A DNA stretch of 15,811 nt from Anaeromyxobacter dehalogenans (GTDB taxonomy: Bacteria > Myxococcota_A > UBA9042 > DTJE01), in the NCBI GenBank assembly GCA_020722625.1, contig DYKK01000039.1, positions 1 to 15,811 on the forward strand, read 5' to 3'. The notes beneath the pieces were generated by a model, which did not search any database, had not been told where the DNA came from, and saw only the letters and a list, made by a program, of their open reading frames with translations. Of this stretch, positions 8,540 to 14,906 are shown one piece after another. The stretch's first letter is position 1, and every line of letters begins with the position of its first letter. Both the position numbers and the translations under genes were made by a program.

Positions 8540-10300
8540 CTACAACAGGTCCTTGCAGCGCCCATGCGAGCAGTACTGCCCGCGCCGGCAGTCCGAGTCC
8601 GTCCGGCACCCGCCGGTCCGGCGCACCGGGGCCGAGACGCGCTTGAGGCTCGGCGCCACGACCGCGGCCTGGACCCCCGGAAACCCCAGGTCCGACAGCG
8701 TGACCGTCTCCGGCTGGTAGCCCGCCAGGACCAGCCGGATCGAGGACGGGACCCGGTCGCACGGAAACGTGAGCGTGGTGGGCGTCTTCCGGCCTTCCAC
8801 GGGGAGGTCCCCCAGGTAGATCGCCGCGCCCTCCGGCTTCGACTGGACGGACAGACGGCACTCCTTCGGCGGCGAAGGGGGAGTCACCGCCACCGGAGCC
8901 GGGGCCTCGGGCGGCTTGGCAACGGCCGGAGGCTCCGCCGGACGCGCCGGAGGGGCCCCCGCCTGGGCCTCGGTGCCCGCGACCGGTTCCGAGGTCCCCC
9001 CGCCCTTGTCCCTCGAAAGCAGGAAGAACATCCCACCCGCGGAGGCCGCGGCCAGGGCCAGGGCGAACAGGGCCACCCACGGGACGGGGCGGCGTGCGAC
9101 CACGGGCGGTTGCGTGGTCGGGACGGCTCCCGTCTGAGGCAGCCGGGCCGGGAGCGTCGGGTCCAGGACCTCGTCGTCGGACGGCCCCACGGGCGGAGGC
9201 GGCGTGCGGGGGTGCGCGAGGGCCGGGGGGGGCAGCATGGCCGGCAGGAACCCCCGCGAGGGCGTCCGGGCCTGGACCCCGGCCTCCAGGGCGAGCCCGG
9301 CGAGGTCCTGGATGACCTCGGCCGCGGTCTGGTATCGTTCCTCGCGCTTGCGCTGCAACAGCCGGTCCACCACGGCGCACAGGCCGTCCGGGATCCGGTC
9401 CGGCGCCACCTGCTCGCGCAGGGGCGGGGCGTCCTGGTGCACCCGGGCCGCCAGTTGCGCCACCGGGTTGTCCACCCCCGCGAACGGCGTGTGCCCGCAG
9501 GCCATCTCGTAAAGCACGACGCCCAGCGAGTAGAGGTCGGAGCGCCCGTCCAGTTCCCCGCCGCCTCCCATCGCCTGTTCCGGGCTCGCGTAGGCCGGGG
9601 TCCCGATGAAGAGGTCGGTCCGCGTGATGGCCGAGGCCTCGGCCCCGACGAACTTGGAGATCCCGAAGTCCACCACCTTGACCAGGGCGCCCTGGTCCAC
9701 AAGGATGATGTTGCCGGGTTTCAGGTCCCGGTGGATGACGCCCTTGCTGTGGGCCGCGTGCAGGGCGCTCGCGACCTGGGTCCCGACCTCCAGGATCGTG
9801 GGATAGTCCAGGCCCCGGAACCCCTGCTTCTTGCGTTGCGCCCGCAGGACGTCGGCGAGGCTCTTGCCTTCCAGAAACTCCATCGCGAGGAAGAGCCGGA
9901 AGTCCTCCAGTTGTCCGAACTCCCACACGCGCACGACGTTCGGGTGGTTGATGGACCCCGAGGACCGGGCCTCCCGGAAGAAGCGCCGGATCGAATCCGG
10001 GTCGCCCGCGAGGTCGGCCTTGATGACCTTGAGGGCCACCTCCTGGAGGGTGGACAGCTGGGTCGCGCGATAGACCTCCCCCATCCCGCCGTGACCGACG
10101 AGTTCAGCGACCCTGTATCGTCCGAGGATGGTCTTGCCGACGAGGTCCTGCTCCTCGGCCGGGCGGGCCAGGCCCACCCGGCGCAACAGGTTCCGGAACA
10201 CGCCGGACTGGGCCTGATCGCGCACCGTCATGATCCCGCACTCGGGACAGACCTCCTTGCGCGTGGGCTTGAAGCAGTTTGGGCAGACGCGAGAGGCCAC
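8540..10300 (-). CDS. Transmembrane Ser/Thr protein kinase with zinc ribbon, PEGA domain and Cys-rich exported tail
   Basis: Encodes 586 residues. A zinc ribbon opens the protein (Cys6, Cys9, Cys18, Cys21). The Hanks-type kinase domain (about 60-335) has every core motif: glycine loop GHGGMG at 69-74, Lys91 of the ALK motif, a likely helix-C Glu110, His190-Arg191-Asp192, Asn197, DFG at 211-213 and SPE at 239-241. It should therefore be active. A Pro-rich linker leads to one membrane helix (about 408-428), then an Ala/Pro-rich spacer, a PEGA domain (about 481-550) outside the cytoplasm, and a terminal Cys cluster (565, 571, 577, 582). The GTG start at 10300 has GGAG seven bases upstream and a sigma-70-like promoter close behind. 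As first gene of the leftward operon it probably couples an envelope signal, perhaps from the PEGA/TPR or surface proteins, to cytoplasmic phosphorylation. Confidence 0.93.
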   Translation of the reverse strand: MASRVCPNCFKPTRKEVCPECGIMTVRDQAQSGVFRNLLRRVGLARPAEEQDLVGKTILGRYRVAELVGHGGMGEVYRATQLSTLQEVALKVIKADLAGDPDSIRRFFREARSSGSINHPNVVRVWEFGQLEDFRLFLAMEFLEGKSLADVLRAQRKKQGFRGLDYPTILEVGTQVASALHAAHSKGVIHRDLKPGNIILVDQGALVKVVDFGISKFVGAEASAITRTDLFIGTPAYASPEQAMGGGGELDGRSDLYSLGVVLYEMACGHTPFAGVDNPVAQLAARVHQDAPPLREQVAPDRIPDGLCAVVDRLLQRKREERYQTAAEVIQDLAGLALEAGVQARTPSRGFLPAMLPPPALAHPRTPPPPVGPSDDEVLDPTLPARLPQTGAVPTTQPPVVARRPVPWVALFALALAAASAGGMFFLLSRDKGGGTSEPVAGTEAQAGAPPARPAEPPAVAKPPEAPAPVAVTPPSPPKECRLSVQSKPEGAAIYLGDLPVEGRKTPTTLTFPCDRVPSSIRLVLAGYQPETVTLSDLGFPGVQAAVVAPSLKRVSAPVRRTGGCRTDSDCRRGQYCSHGRCKDLL

Positions 10301-10325
10301 GCTCGCACTCCAAGACGTGGACTGG

Positions 10326-10355
10326 ATTCTATCAACGAACTCTCAGGAGGGTCAA
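10326..10355 (-). promoter_or_regulatory. Sigma-70-like promoter of the kinase operon
   Basis: On the minus strand, TTGACC (10355-10350, 5/6 to consensus) and TAGAAT (10331-10326, 5/6) are separated by 18 bases. Transcription would start near 10319, leaving a leader of about 19 bases that contains GGAG (10311-10308) before the GTG start at 10300. The fit of promoter, ribosome site and start supports the chosen start codon. Confidence 0.6.
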
Positions 10356-10370
10356 CCCCGGAGAGCGCGA

Positions 10371-10560
10371 CGGATCCGGCGTCGGGGGTCCGGGAGCCGG
10401 GGTCCGGGGTCGCGGCGAACGTGGCTCCGTCATCAACGCCCCGCGCCCCGCGTCCAACGTGGCACTGACACTGTCCGCTGTCCCTGTTCCTGTCCGCTGC
10501 CACTGCCTCTGGCATCCGGCATCCGGGACCCAAGATCCGGGGTCCCGGTGCACGTGGCTT
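10371..10560. repeat. Degenerate GC-rich low-complexity repeats between the divergent operons
   Basis: Stretches around 10373-10430 and 10512-10568 look like diverged copies of one unit: both begin ATCCGGC, contain CCGGGGTCC-like runs and end in ACGTGGCT(C/T)CGT. ACGTGGC occurs at 10419-10425, 10457-10463 and 10552-10558. CTGTCCGCTG is directly repeated at 10471-10480 and 10490-10499. The open frames across it are arginine/proline-rich and unlike the neighbouring proteins, so I see no gene. Together with 10561-10670, which is more A+T-rich and otherwise featureless to me, this fills the 510-base gap between the kinase and the small plus-strand gene. Confidence 0.6.
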
Positions 10561-10675
10561 CGTGTTTCAGCCGCCTCTCCAGAATCCGCCGTCAGATTCC
10601 ACAACCCATTGAACCTATTGGCTTTGACGCGGATCCTCATTCACCACTATCGCACGACAGCGGGCCTGCGACTTC

Positions 10676-10710
10676 AATCCGCAATCCGCAATCCGCAATC
10701 CGAAATCCTG
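10676..10710. repeat. Five tandem AATCCGC-type heptamers
   Basis: Three exact AATCCGC copies (10676-10696) are followed by AATCCGA (10697-10703) and AATCCTG (10704-10710). The last copy runs into the left arm of the adjacent perfect hairpin. The unit is too short, and spacers are absent, for a CRISPR. It may be a slipped-strand simple repeat or part of a dispersed intergenic element. Confidence 0.85.
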
Positions 10711-10739
10711 ATTCGCCGCCGTCGAGGCGGCGAATCAGG
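10707..10739. repeat. Perfect 14-bp inverted repeat (hairpin)
   Basis: CCTGATTCGCCGCC (10707-10720) and GGCGGCGAATCAGG (10726-10739) are exact reverse complements around the loop GTCGA. The structure would be stable in RNA of either strand. It ends 14 bases before the TTGACA of the rightward promoter and lacks a T-tract. It could therefore be an operator, an insulator between divergent operons, or the end of a dispersed repeat element, rather than a standard terminator. Confidence 0.75.
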
Positions 10740-10753
10740 GCTCTGAAACCTCC

Positions 10754-10782
10754 TTGACACCCCGACCGGGGCGGCCGATGAT
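10754..10782 (+). promoter_or_regulatory. Candidate sigma-70-like promoter of the transketolase/RuBisCO-like operon
   Basis: A perfect -35 TTGACA (10754-10759) is followed after 17 bases by GATGAT (10777-10782, 4/6, with the key A and final T kept). Transcription would begin near 10789, giving a leader of about 22 bases with GGAGGG at 10799-10804. The short-leader layout mirrors the promoter on the other strand. The -10 match is modest. Confidence 0.45.
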
Positions 10783-10810
10783 TGCTCCGATGGATGCCGG
10801 AGGGTTCGAG

Positions 10811-11065
10811 ATGCCCTTTGACTGGATGCACCCGCGAATCCCGGAGGGGTTCGCCCGGAAGATCGAGCCGCGGTTCGAGGAGATGCACCTCCGGGAGATC
10901 GAGCAGCGCGCGAGGCTCCTGTTCAATCTCCGGTACGACCGGAAGCGCGCGGTCCGGCGGATCCAGGACAACATCGAGTGGGACTTCGAGTTGTCGAAGG
11001 TTCCCGCGTTCGTCAAGGAAGTCCCCCGGATCGTGGACCGCGTGTATGGCCGCAAGCCCGCCTGA
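10811..11065 (+). CDS. Conserved-looking 84-residue protein, unknown function, first gene of the transketolase operon
   Basis: I do not recognise this family. The ATG at 10811 is chosen because GGAGGG (10799-10804) stands six bases upstream and a promoter lies just before it. The frame also stays open upstream to a TTG at 10754, but that codon is the -35 box. The 84 residues are highly charged and mostly helical by appearance, rich in Arg/Glu/Phe, with aromatic-basic patches such as MPFDWMHPRIPEGF near the N terminus, RARLLFNLRYDRKRAV in the middle and IEWDFELSKVPAFVKEV near the end. There is no signal peptide or membrane helix. The stop (11063-11065) lies 20 bases inside the next gene, so translation is probably coupled. 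A role as accessory or assembly subunit of the split transketolase is a guess from position. Confidence 0.7.
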   Translation: MPFDWMHPRIPEGFARKIEPRFEEMHLREIEQRARLLFNLRYDRKRAVRRIQDNIEWDFELSKVPAFVKEVPRIVDRVYGRKPA

Positions 11066-11885
11066 CCTGAAGGACAAGGTCTCGCACCTCCGGCGCCTGC
11101 TGATCGAGGTCGCCCACCGCACGGGGGGGGCCTACCTGGCGCAAGCCCTGTCGGGCCTGGACCTGATGGTCGCGATCCACTACGGGTTCGCGAGGTCGGA
11201 CCCGTCACGGCCCGACTGGCCGGAGCGCGACCGGTTCCTGCTGTCCCCCGGGCACTACGCCCTGGCGCTCTACGTGATCCTGGCCGACCGCGGATATTTT
11301 GATAACGACCTTCTTTGGACATTCAAAGAGGACGGATCTCCGCTGGAACTGGCCACGCACCGGGGCACCGTGCCCGGCGTCGAGGCGAGCGGCGGGAGCC
11401 TGGGCCAGGTCCTGTCCCTGGGCGTGGGCATGGCCCTGAGCGCGCGGCGGCGTGGGCGGGCACACCGCGTCTTCGTGATGATGAGCGACGGCGAACAGGA
11501 CGAGGGTCAGGTCTGGGAGGCGGCGGCGGCCGCGGCGCACTTCCGGCTGGCCAACCTCATCGCCGCGATCGACTGCAACGGGTTCCAGGTGGACGGACCC
11601 ACGCGCGAGGTCCTGGACATGGAGCCGCTTGGGGACAAGTACCGGGCCTTCGGCTGGAACGTGGAGGAGTGCGACGGCAACGACCTGGACGCGGTCTGCG
11701 CGGCCTTCGAACGGCTGTGCCGGGGCGAGACCGGGCGCCCGGGGATCCTGATCGGCCGGACCGTGCGGGGCAAGGGCGTGTCGTTCCTGGAGGGCCATCC
11801 CGCGTTCCACTACACGCGGCTCGACCCCGCATCGAGGGACCGGGCCCTTCAGGACCTGTTCGGGGCGGACACGGACGCCGTCTGA
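11046..11885 (+). CDS. Transketolase, N-terminal (thiamine-diphosphate-binding) subunit
   Basis: Encodes 279 residues, the usual size for the N-terminal half of a split transketolase. With the next gene's product it would move two-carbon ketol units between sugar phosphates using thiamine diphosphate and Mg2+ in the cytoplasm. Visible motifs: LLSPGHYALALY with His70 (family SKGHAA), HRGTVPGVEASGGSLGQ from His105, and the cofactor motif SDGEQDEG at 147-154 followed by Asn178 (the GDG...N motif, with Ser for the first Gly). The changes at S147 and P68 occur, as I recall, in some split pentulose-phosphate transketolases, so they may mark a substrate subfamily. The start at ATG 11046 gives the family length, although the ribosome site is weak. 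It overlaps the small upstream gene by 20 bases, and the partner gene begins 12 bases after its stop. Confidence 0.92.
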   Translation: MAASPPDLKDKVSHLRRLLIEVAHRTGGAYLAQALSGLDLMVAIHYGFARSDPSRPDWPERDRFLLSPGHYALALYVILADRGYFDNDLLWTFKEDGSPLELATHRGTVPGVEASGGSLGQVLSLGVGMALSARRRGRAHRVFVMMSDGEQDEGQVWEAAAAAAHFRLANLIAAIDCNGFQVDGPTREVLDMEPLGDKYRAFGWNVEECDGNDLDAVCAAFERLCRGETGRPGILIGRTVRGKGVSFLEGHPAFHYTRLDPASRDRALQDLFGADTDAV

Positions 11886-11897
11886 AGGGGGCGGAAG

Positions 11898-12875
11898 ATG
11901 CCCGACAGGAATCACGGGCTCTTGCTGCCGGAACCCGGCCTGGTCTTCGGCCCGTACCGGGACGCGCTCGCAGCCCTGGGCGAGGCCCGGCCCGACGTCG
12001 TGGTCCTGGGCGCGGACCTCGGGAACTCAACCGAGGTGGACCTGTTCCGCGACCGCTTCCCCGACCGGTTCTTCAACGTGGGGTCCGCGGAACAGAACGA
12101 GGTGGACGTGGCGGTCGGGCTGGCCTTCGAGGGCGAGGTCCCGTTCGTCCACTCGTTCGGGGTCTTCCTGACGCGGCGGGCCTACGAGCAGGTCTGCGTC
12201 CAGGTCGCGATGCACCGCGCGAACGTGAAACTGATCGGGATGATCCCGGGGCTGACCTCGCGCCTCGGGCCCACCCACCAGGCCATCGAGGACCTGTCGC
12301 TGATGCGGGCGCTTCCGGGGATGTGCGTGCTGGACCCGGCGGACGCGACCGAGATCACCCAGGCAGTCCCGGCCATTGCCGCGTGGGACGGCCCGGTCTA
12401 TGCGCGGATGATGCGCCGGGAGGTCCGGACCCTCTTCGATGCCGCGACCTACCGCTTCGAGATCGGGCGGGCCGTGTCGTTGCGCGAGGGGGAGGACGTC
12501 GCGATCCTGGCGTGCGGGATCGTGCTGGAGGCGGCCATCGAGGCGGCCACCGGCCTGGCCGGGTCCGGGGTCGAGGCGACCCTCCTGCACGTCCCGACGC
12601 TGAAGCCGCTGGACGTGGACGCGATCCTCCACGCCGCGCGGCGTTGCGGCGCGATGGTCACCGTCGAGAACCACCTCGTCACCGGGGGCCTCGGATCCGC
12701 GGTGGCCGAGGTCCTGGCCGAGCACCACCCGTGCCCCCTGGAGCGGGTGGGCCTGCGCGACACGTTCGCGGCGCCCGGCTCGCCCGGGTACCTGTTCAAG
12801 CGGTACGGCCTGACCGCGGCGCACGTCGTCGAGGCGGCCCGGCGCGCCATGGCCCGCAAGAAAGGGCGCCCGTGA
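11898..12875 (+). CDS. Transketolase, C-terminal subunit
   Basis: Encodes 325 residues, matching the C-terminal half of split transketolases: a pyrimidine-binding domain (about 15-180) and a C-terminal transketolase domain (about 195-320). The catalytic glutamate that activates thiamine diphosphate is Glu65 in NVGSAEQNEV (family GIAEQN). PFVHSFGVFLTRRAYEQV and LGPTHQAIEDLSLMRALPG are typical family blocks. The ATG start at 11898 follows a purine-rich AAGGGGGCGGAAG stretch. The gene ends in TGA (12873-12875), which overlaps the GTG start of the RuBisCO-like gene as GTGA. Substrate cannot be assigned: ordinary pentose-phosphate work and apulose 4-phosphate cleavage (the AptAB type of D-apiose catabolism) both use this split form. 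The neighbouring RuBisCO-like gene argues for a dedicated catabolic pair. Confidence 0.92.
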   Translation: MPDRNHGLLLPEPGLVFGPYRDALAALGEARPDVVVLGADLGNSTEVDLFRDRFPDRFFNVGSAEQNEVDVAVGLAFEGEVPFVHSFGVFLTRRAYEQVCVQVAMHRANVKLIGMIPGLTSRLGPTHQAIEDLSLMRALPGMCVLDPADATEITQAVPAIAAWDGPVYARMMRREVRTLFDAATYRFEIGRAVSLREGEDVAILACGIVLEAAIEAATGLAGSGVEATLLHVPTLKPLDVDAILHAARRCGAMVTVENHLVTGGLGSAVAEVLAEHHPCPLERVGLRDTFAAPGSPGYLFKRYGLTAAHVVEAARRAMARKKGRP

Positions 12876-14020
12876 CCCACCGCCCCACCCCCGGCCCCGA
12901 CGACCTCGTGGTCACGTACGCCGTGCGCGCGACGCCCGCGACCATCGAGGACCGGGCCCTCGACCTGTGCGTGGAGCAGACGGTCGAGGTCACCGAGCCC
13001 CTGTGGCGCGACCCCGCGATCGCGGGGCGAACGCTCGGGCAGGTCGAGGACCTGCGCGACGCCGGGAACGGGCGGTTCGAGGTCCGGATCCGCTTCCCGG
13101 CGGCGACGGTCGGTCGAGAGGTCCCCCAGGTCTTCAGCGTGATCTACGGCAACGCGAGCCTGAAAAATGGGATCCGCGTCGAGCGCGTGGAGCCGGGTCC
13201 CGGTCTGGCCCGGGCCCTGGGGGGACCCCGTCACGGATGCGCGGGCCTGCGCGGGCTCGCGGGCGTCCCGGACCGTCCCCTCGTCGCGGGCGCGCTGAAA
13301 CCGCTCGGCCGGTCAGTGCGCGAACTCGCCTCGTACGCATACGCGTTGGCCCGGGGCGGCCTCGACCTCCTCAAGGACGACCACGGGCTAACCAACCAGG
13401 CCATTTGCCCATTCGAGGCCCGGGTCGAGGCCTGCGCGGACGCGGTCCGGCGCGCCAACCGCGAGACCGGGGGTTGGACCCTCTACTTCGCGAGCGTCAC
13501 GGGCCCGCTGGACCAGGTCCTGTCTCGGGCCCTGTTCGCGCGGGCCGCGGGCGCCGGCGGGGTGCTGGTGTCGCCGCTCGTGGTGGGGCTCGACGTGCTG
13601 CGCCTCCTGTCCCGCGAGTCCGGGCTGCCGGTCATGGCCCACCCGGCCCTCGCCGGGGCCTTCTTCGCGTCCCCGGACCACGGCATGTCCCGGGCCGTGA
13701 TGCTCGGGACCCTGATGCGCTGTTGCGGGGCGGACCTGGTGGTCTTCCCGTCCTGGGGGGGGCGGTTCCCCGTCACCCGGGACGAGTGCGCCGCAGTGGA
13801 CCGCGCCCTGAAGGAGGACCTGCACGGCCTGCGTCCCGCCCTGCCCGTCCCTGCCGGCGGGATGACCCTGGACCGGGTACGGGACCTCGTCGCGGTCCAC
13901 GGTCGGGACGTGGTCCTGCTCGTGGGCTCCGCCCTGTACGAGCGCTCGCCCGACCTCGCGGCGAACGTCCGCCACTTCCGGTCCCTGGTCGAGACCGCCG
14001 TCGCGAACGCCCCGCGCTAG
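12872..14020 (+). CDS. Form IV RuBisCO-like protein (non-carboxylating)
   Basis: Encodes 382 residues. It has the RuBisCO N-terminal domain (about 10-110) and TIM barrel (about 135-375). Correspondences to spinach RuBisCO by eye: Glu35 for E60, Asn94 for N123, Lys143 for K175 (in ALKPLG), Lys168 for the carbamylated K201 and Asp170 for D203 (in LLKDDHGL), His257 for H294. Changed: Leu145 for K177, His171 for E204, Pro258 for R295, Ala328 for S379 (in PAGGM). No equivalents of H327 or the loop-6 K334 are evident. It should keep an enolate-type metal-dependent chemistry but not fix CO2. Known RuBisCO-like proteins act in methionine salvage, in 5-methylthioribulose-1-phosphate isomerisation, and on oxo-isoapionate phosphate. 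The KDDH form recalls the latter groups, from memory. The GTG start is fixed by the GTGA overlap with the transketolase gene and by family length. Confidence 0.92.
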   Translation: MTHRPTPGPDDLVVTYAVRATPATIEDRALDLCVEQTVEVTEPLWRDPAIAGRTLGQVEDLRDAGNGRFEVRIRFPAATVGREVPQVFSVIYGNASLKNGIRVERVEPGPGLARALGGPRHGCAGLRGLAGVPDRPLVAGALKPLGRSVRELASYAYALARGGLDLLKDDHGLTNQAICPFEARVEACADAVRRANRETGGWTLYFASVTGPLDQVLSRALFARAAGAGGVLVSPLVVGLDVLRLLSRESGLPVMAHPALAGAFFASPDHGMSRAVMLGTLMRCCGADLVVFPSWGGRFPVTRDECAAVDRALKEDLHGLRPALPVPAGGMTLDRVRDLVAVHGRDVVLLVGSALYERSPDLAANVRHFRSLVETAVANAPR

Positions 14021-14150
14021 GCCACGACCGCAATTTGTCCCCCGGGCAATTCCATGATATTTGTCTGCTCGTTCTCGATCTTTTTTGGGGACCGCGGGCG
14101 GGGGAACCCGCGGTGACGGGGAAAAGGCACTCTACAAAGGAGGCGGCTCG
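14021..14150 (+). promoter_or_regulatory. Leader region with T-run and 8-bp hairpin before the membrane-protein pair
   Basis: The first part of this gap (about 14031-14090) is clearly more A+T-rich than its surroundings and includes a T6 run at 14081-14086, a plausible place for a promoter. The best hexamer pair I find (TTGTCC 14035-14040 and GATATT 14056-14061, 15-base spacing) is weak. A perfect stem, ACCGCGGG (14091-14098) with CCCGCGGT (14107-14114), stands 21 bases before the Shine-Dalgarno AAAGGAGG (14136-14143). It could end transcripts of the upstream operon or shape the leader of the next one. Confidence 0.4.
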
Positions 14151-14894
14151 ATGGAAAACCAGGCACCGGACCTGACTCGCGTGGAGGAGATTGGTCCGCT
14201 CCTCGAGCGGATCCGGGGCGTGCGGCGCCAGACGCGCTGGATTCGCCTCGGATTCGTGGCCCTGATCTTCCTGACCATCGTCGGGTGGACGTGGGCGATC
14301 GTCTCGCACTTCCGGCTGCTCGATATCGAGAAGCTCGGAGACTTGTTCTCGAAGCGCGCGGAGAAGACGTGGCCCATCATCGCGGACGAGCTCGGGAAAC
14401 TGGTGGACGGGGTCCTGCCCACCGTGGAGGCCAGCCTGCTCAAGGAACTGGAACAGGCGGCGCCCCAGATCGCCAAGCGGTTCGAGGAGGAGGCCGAGAA
14501 CCTGAACACCCAGTTCAAGGAGGCGGTCGAGGCCTCGCTGAAGAAACAACTGACCGCCGAGAACCGCGCCGAGGCGATCCGGATCGTGCGCGCCGTCTTC
14601 CCCACGTATGGAGACGAGAAGAAGACCGACGAACTGGTCGCGTCGCTCCAGGACTCGTTCCTGAAGTACGCGCAGAAGAAACTCATGACCATGCTGGCCG
14701 AGTACTACGACACCCTCCGCCAGTTCGAGAAGACCTTCAACCAGATCAAGGCCGGGACCCCGGCGGGACGGGGACCGGCGACCCTGGAAGCGGTCCTCGA
14801 ACTGTGGATCGAGGTCATGTACGAAAAGATGGGCGGGGATTCGGAGCTCGAGGCGGCGAAACCGGCGAAGAAGCCGGTCCGGGGCCGCAAGTAA
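14151..14894 (+). CDS. Single-pass membrane protein with long helical C-terminal domain, unknown function
   Basis: Encodes 247 residues; I do not recognise a named family. The ATG at 14151 is selected by a near-perfect AAAGGAGG seven bases upstream; the longer open frame reaching 14061 has no such site. An N-terminal cytoplasmic segment (1-30) is followed by one membrane helix (about 32-52) and then about 180 residues of charged amphipathic helix with heptad-like hydrophobics (LLKELEQAAPQIAKRFEEE at 97-115, then FKEAVEASLKKQL). The tail is Lys/Arg-rich (EAAKPAKKPVRGRK). By the positive-inside rule, with several arginines before the helix, the large domain should face the periplasm. It is followed after 12 bases by a gene of the same architecture. 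A tethered coiled-coil or membrane-surface-binding role is possible but not shown. Confidence 0.8.
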   Translation: MENQAPDLTRVEEIGPLLERIRGVRRQTRWIRLGFVALIFLTIVGWTWAIVSHFRLLDIEKLGDLFSKRAEKTWPIIADELGKLVDGVLPTVEASLLKELEQAAPQIAKRFEEEAENLNTQFKEAVEASLKKQLTAENRAEAIRIVRAVFPTYGDEKKTDELVASLQDSFLKYAQKKLMTMLAEYYDTLRQFEKTFNQIKAGTPAGRGPATLEAVLELWIEVMYEKMGGDSELEAAKPAKKPVRGRK

Positions 14895-14906
14895 GGGGGG
14901 TGGATC

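Noticed and set aside
7292..10468. A 1058-codon open frame on the plus strand opposite the kinase and PEGA genes
   Set aside because: It is antisense to genes with clear domains and ribosome sites. Its product is Arg/Pro/Gly-rich with no fold, as expected from third-position GC bias.
10676..10710. Possible CRISPR array
   Set aside because: The units are seven bases long and contiguous, with no spacers and no cas gene nearby.
10754..10810. Longer N terminus for the 84-residue protein, from TTG at 10754
   Set aside because: That TTG is part of the -35 hexamer and has no ribosome site, while ATG 10811 has GGAGGG at ideal spacing.
11046..12875. Deoxyxylulose-phosphate synthase or pyruvate dehydrogenase E1 halves
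   Set aside because: Order, subunit sizes and the HRGTVPGVE, SLGQ, AEQN and GPTHQAIEDLSLMR blocks fit transketolase better than either relative.
12872..14020. Genuine CO2-fixing RuBisCO large subunit
   Set aside because: Several essential carboxylase residues (K177, E204, R295, S379 equivalents) are changed, it is short (382 residues), and no small subunit or phosphoribulokinase is present.
14061..14150. Longer N terminus for the first membrane protein
   Set aside because: It would put an Arg/Gly-rich translated stretch over the hairpin and the strong AAAGGAGG site that serves ATG 14151.
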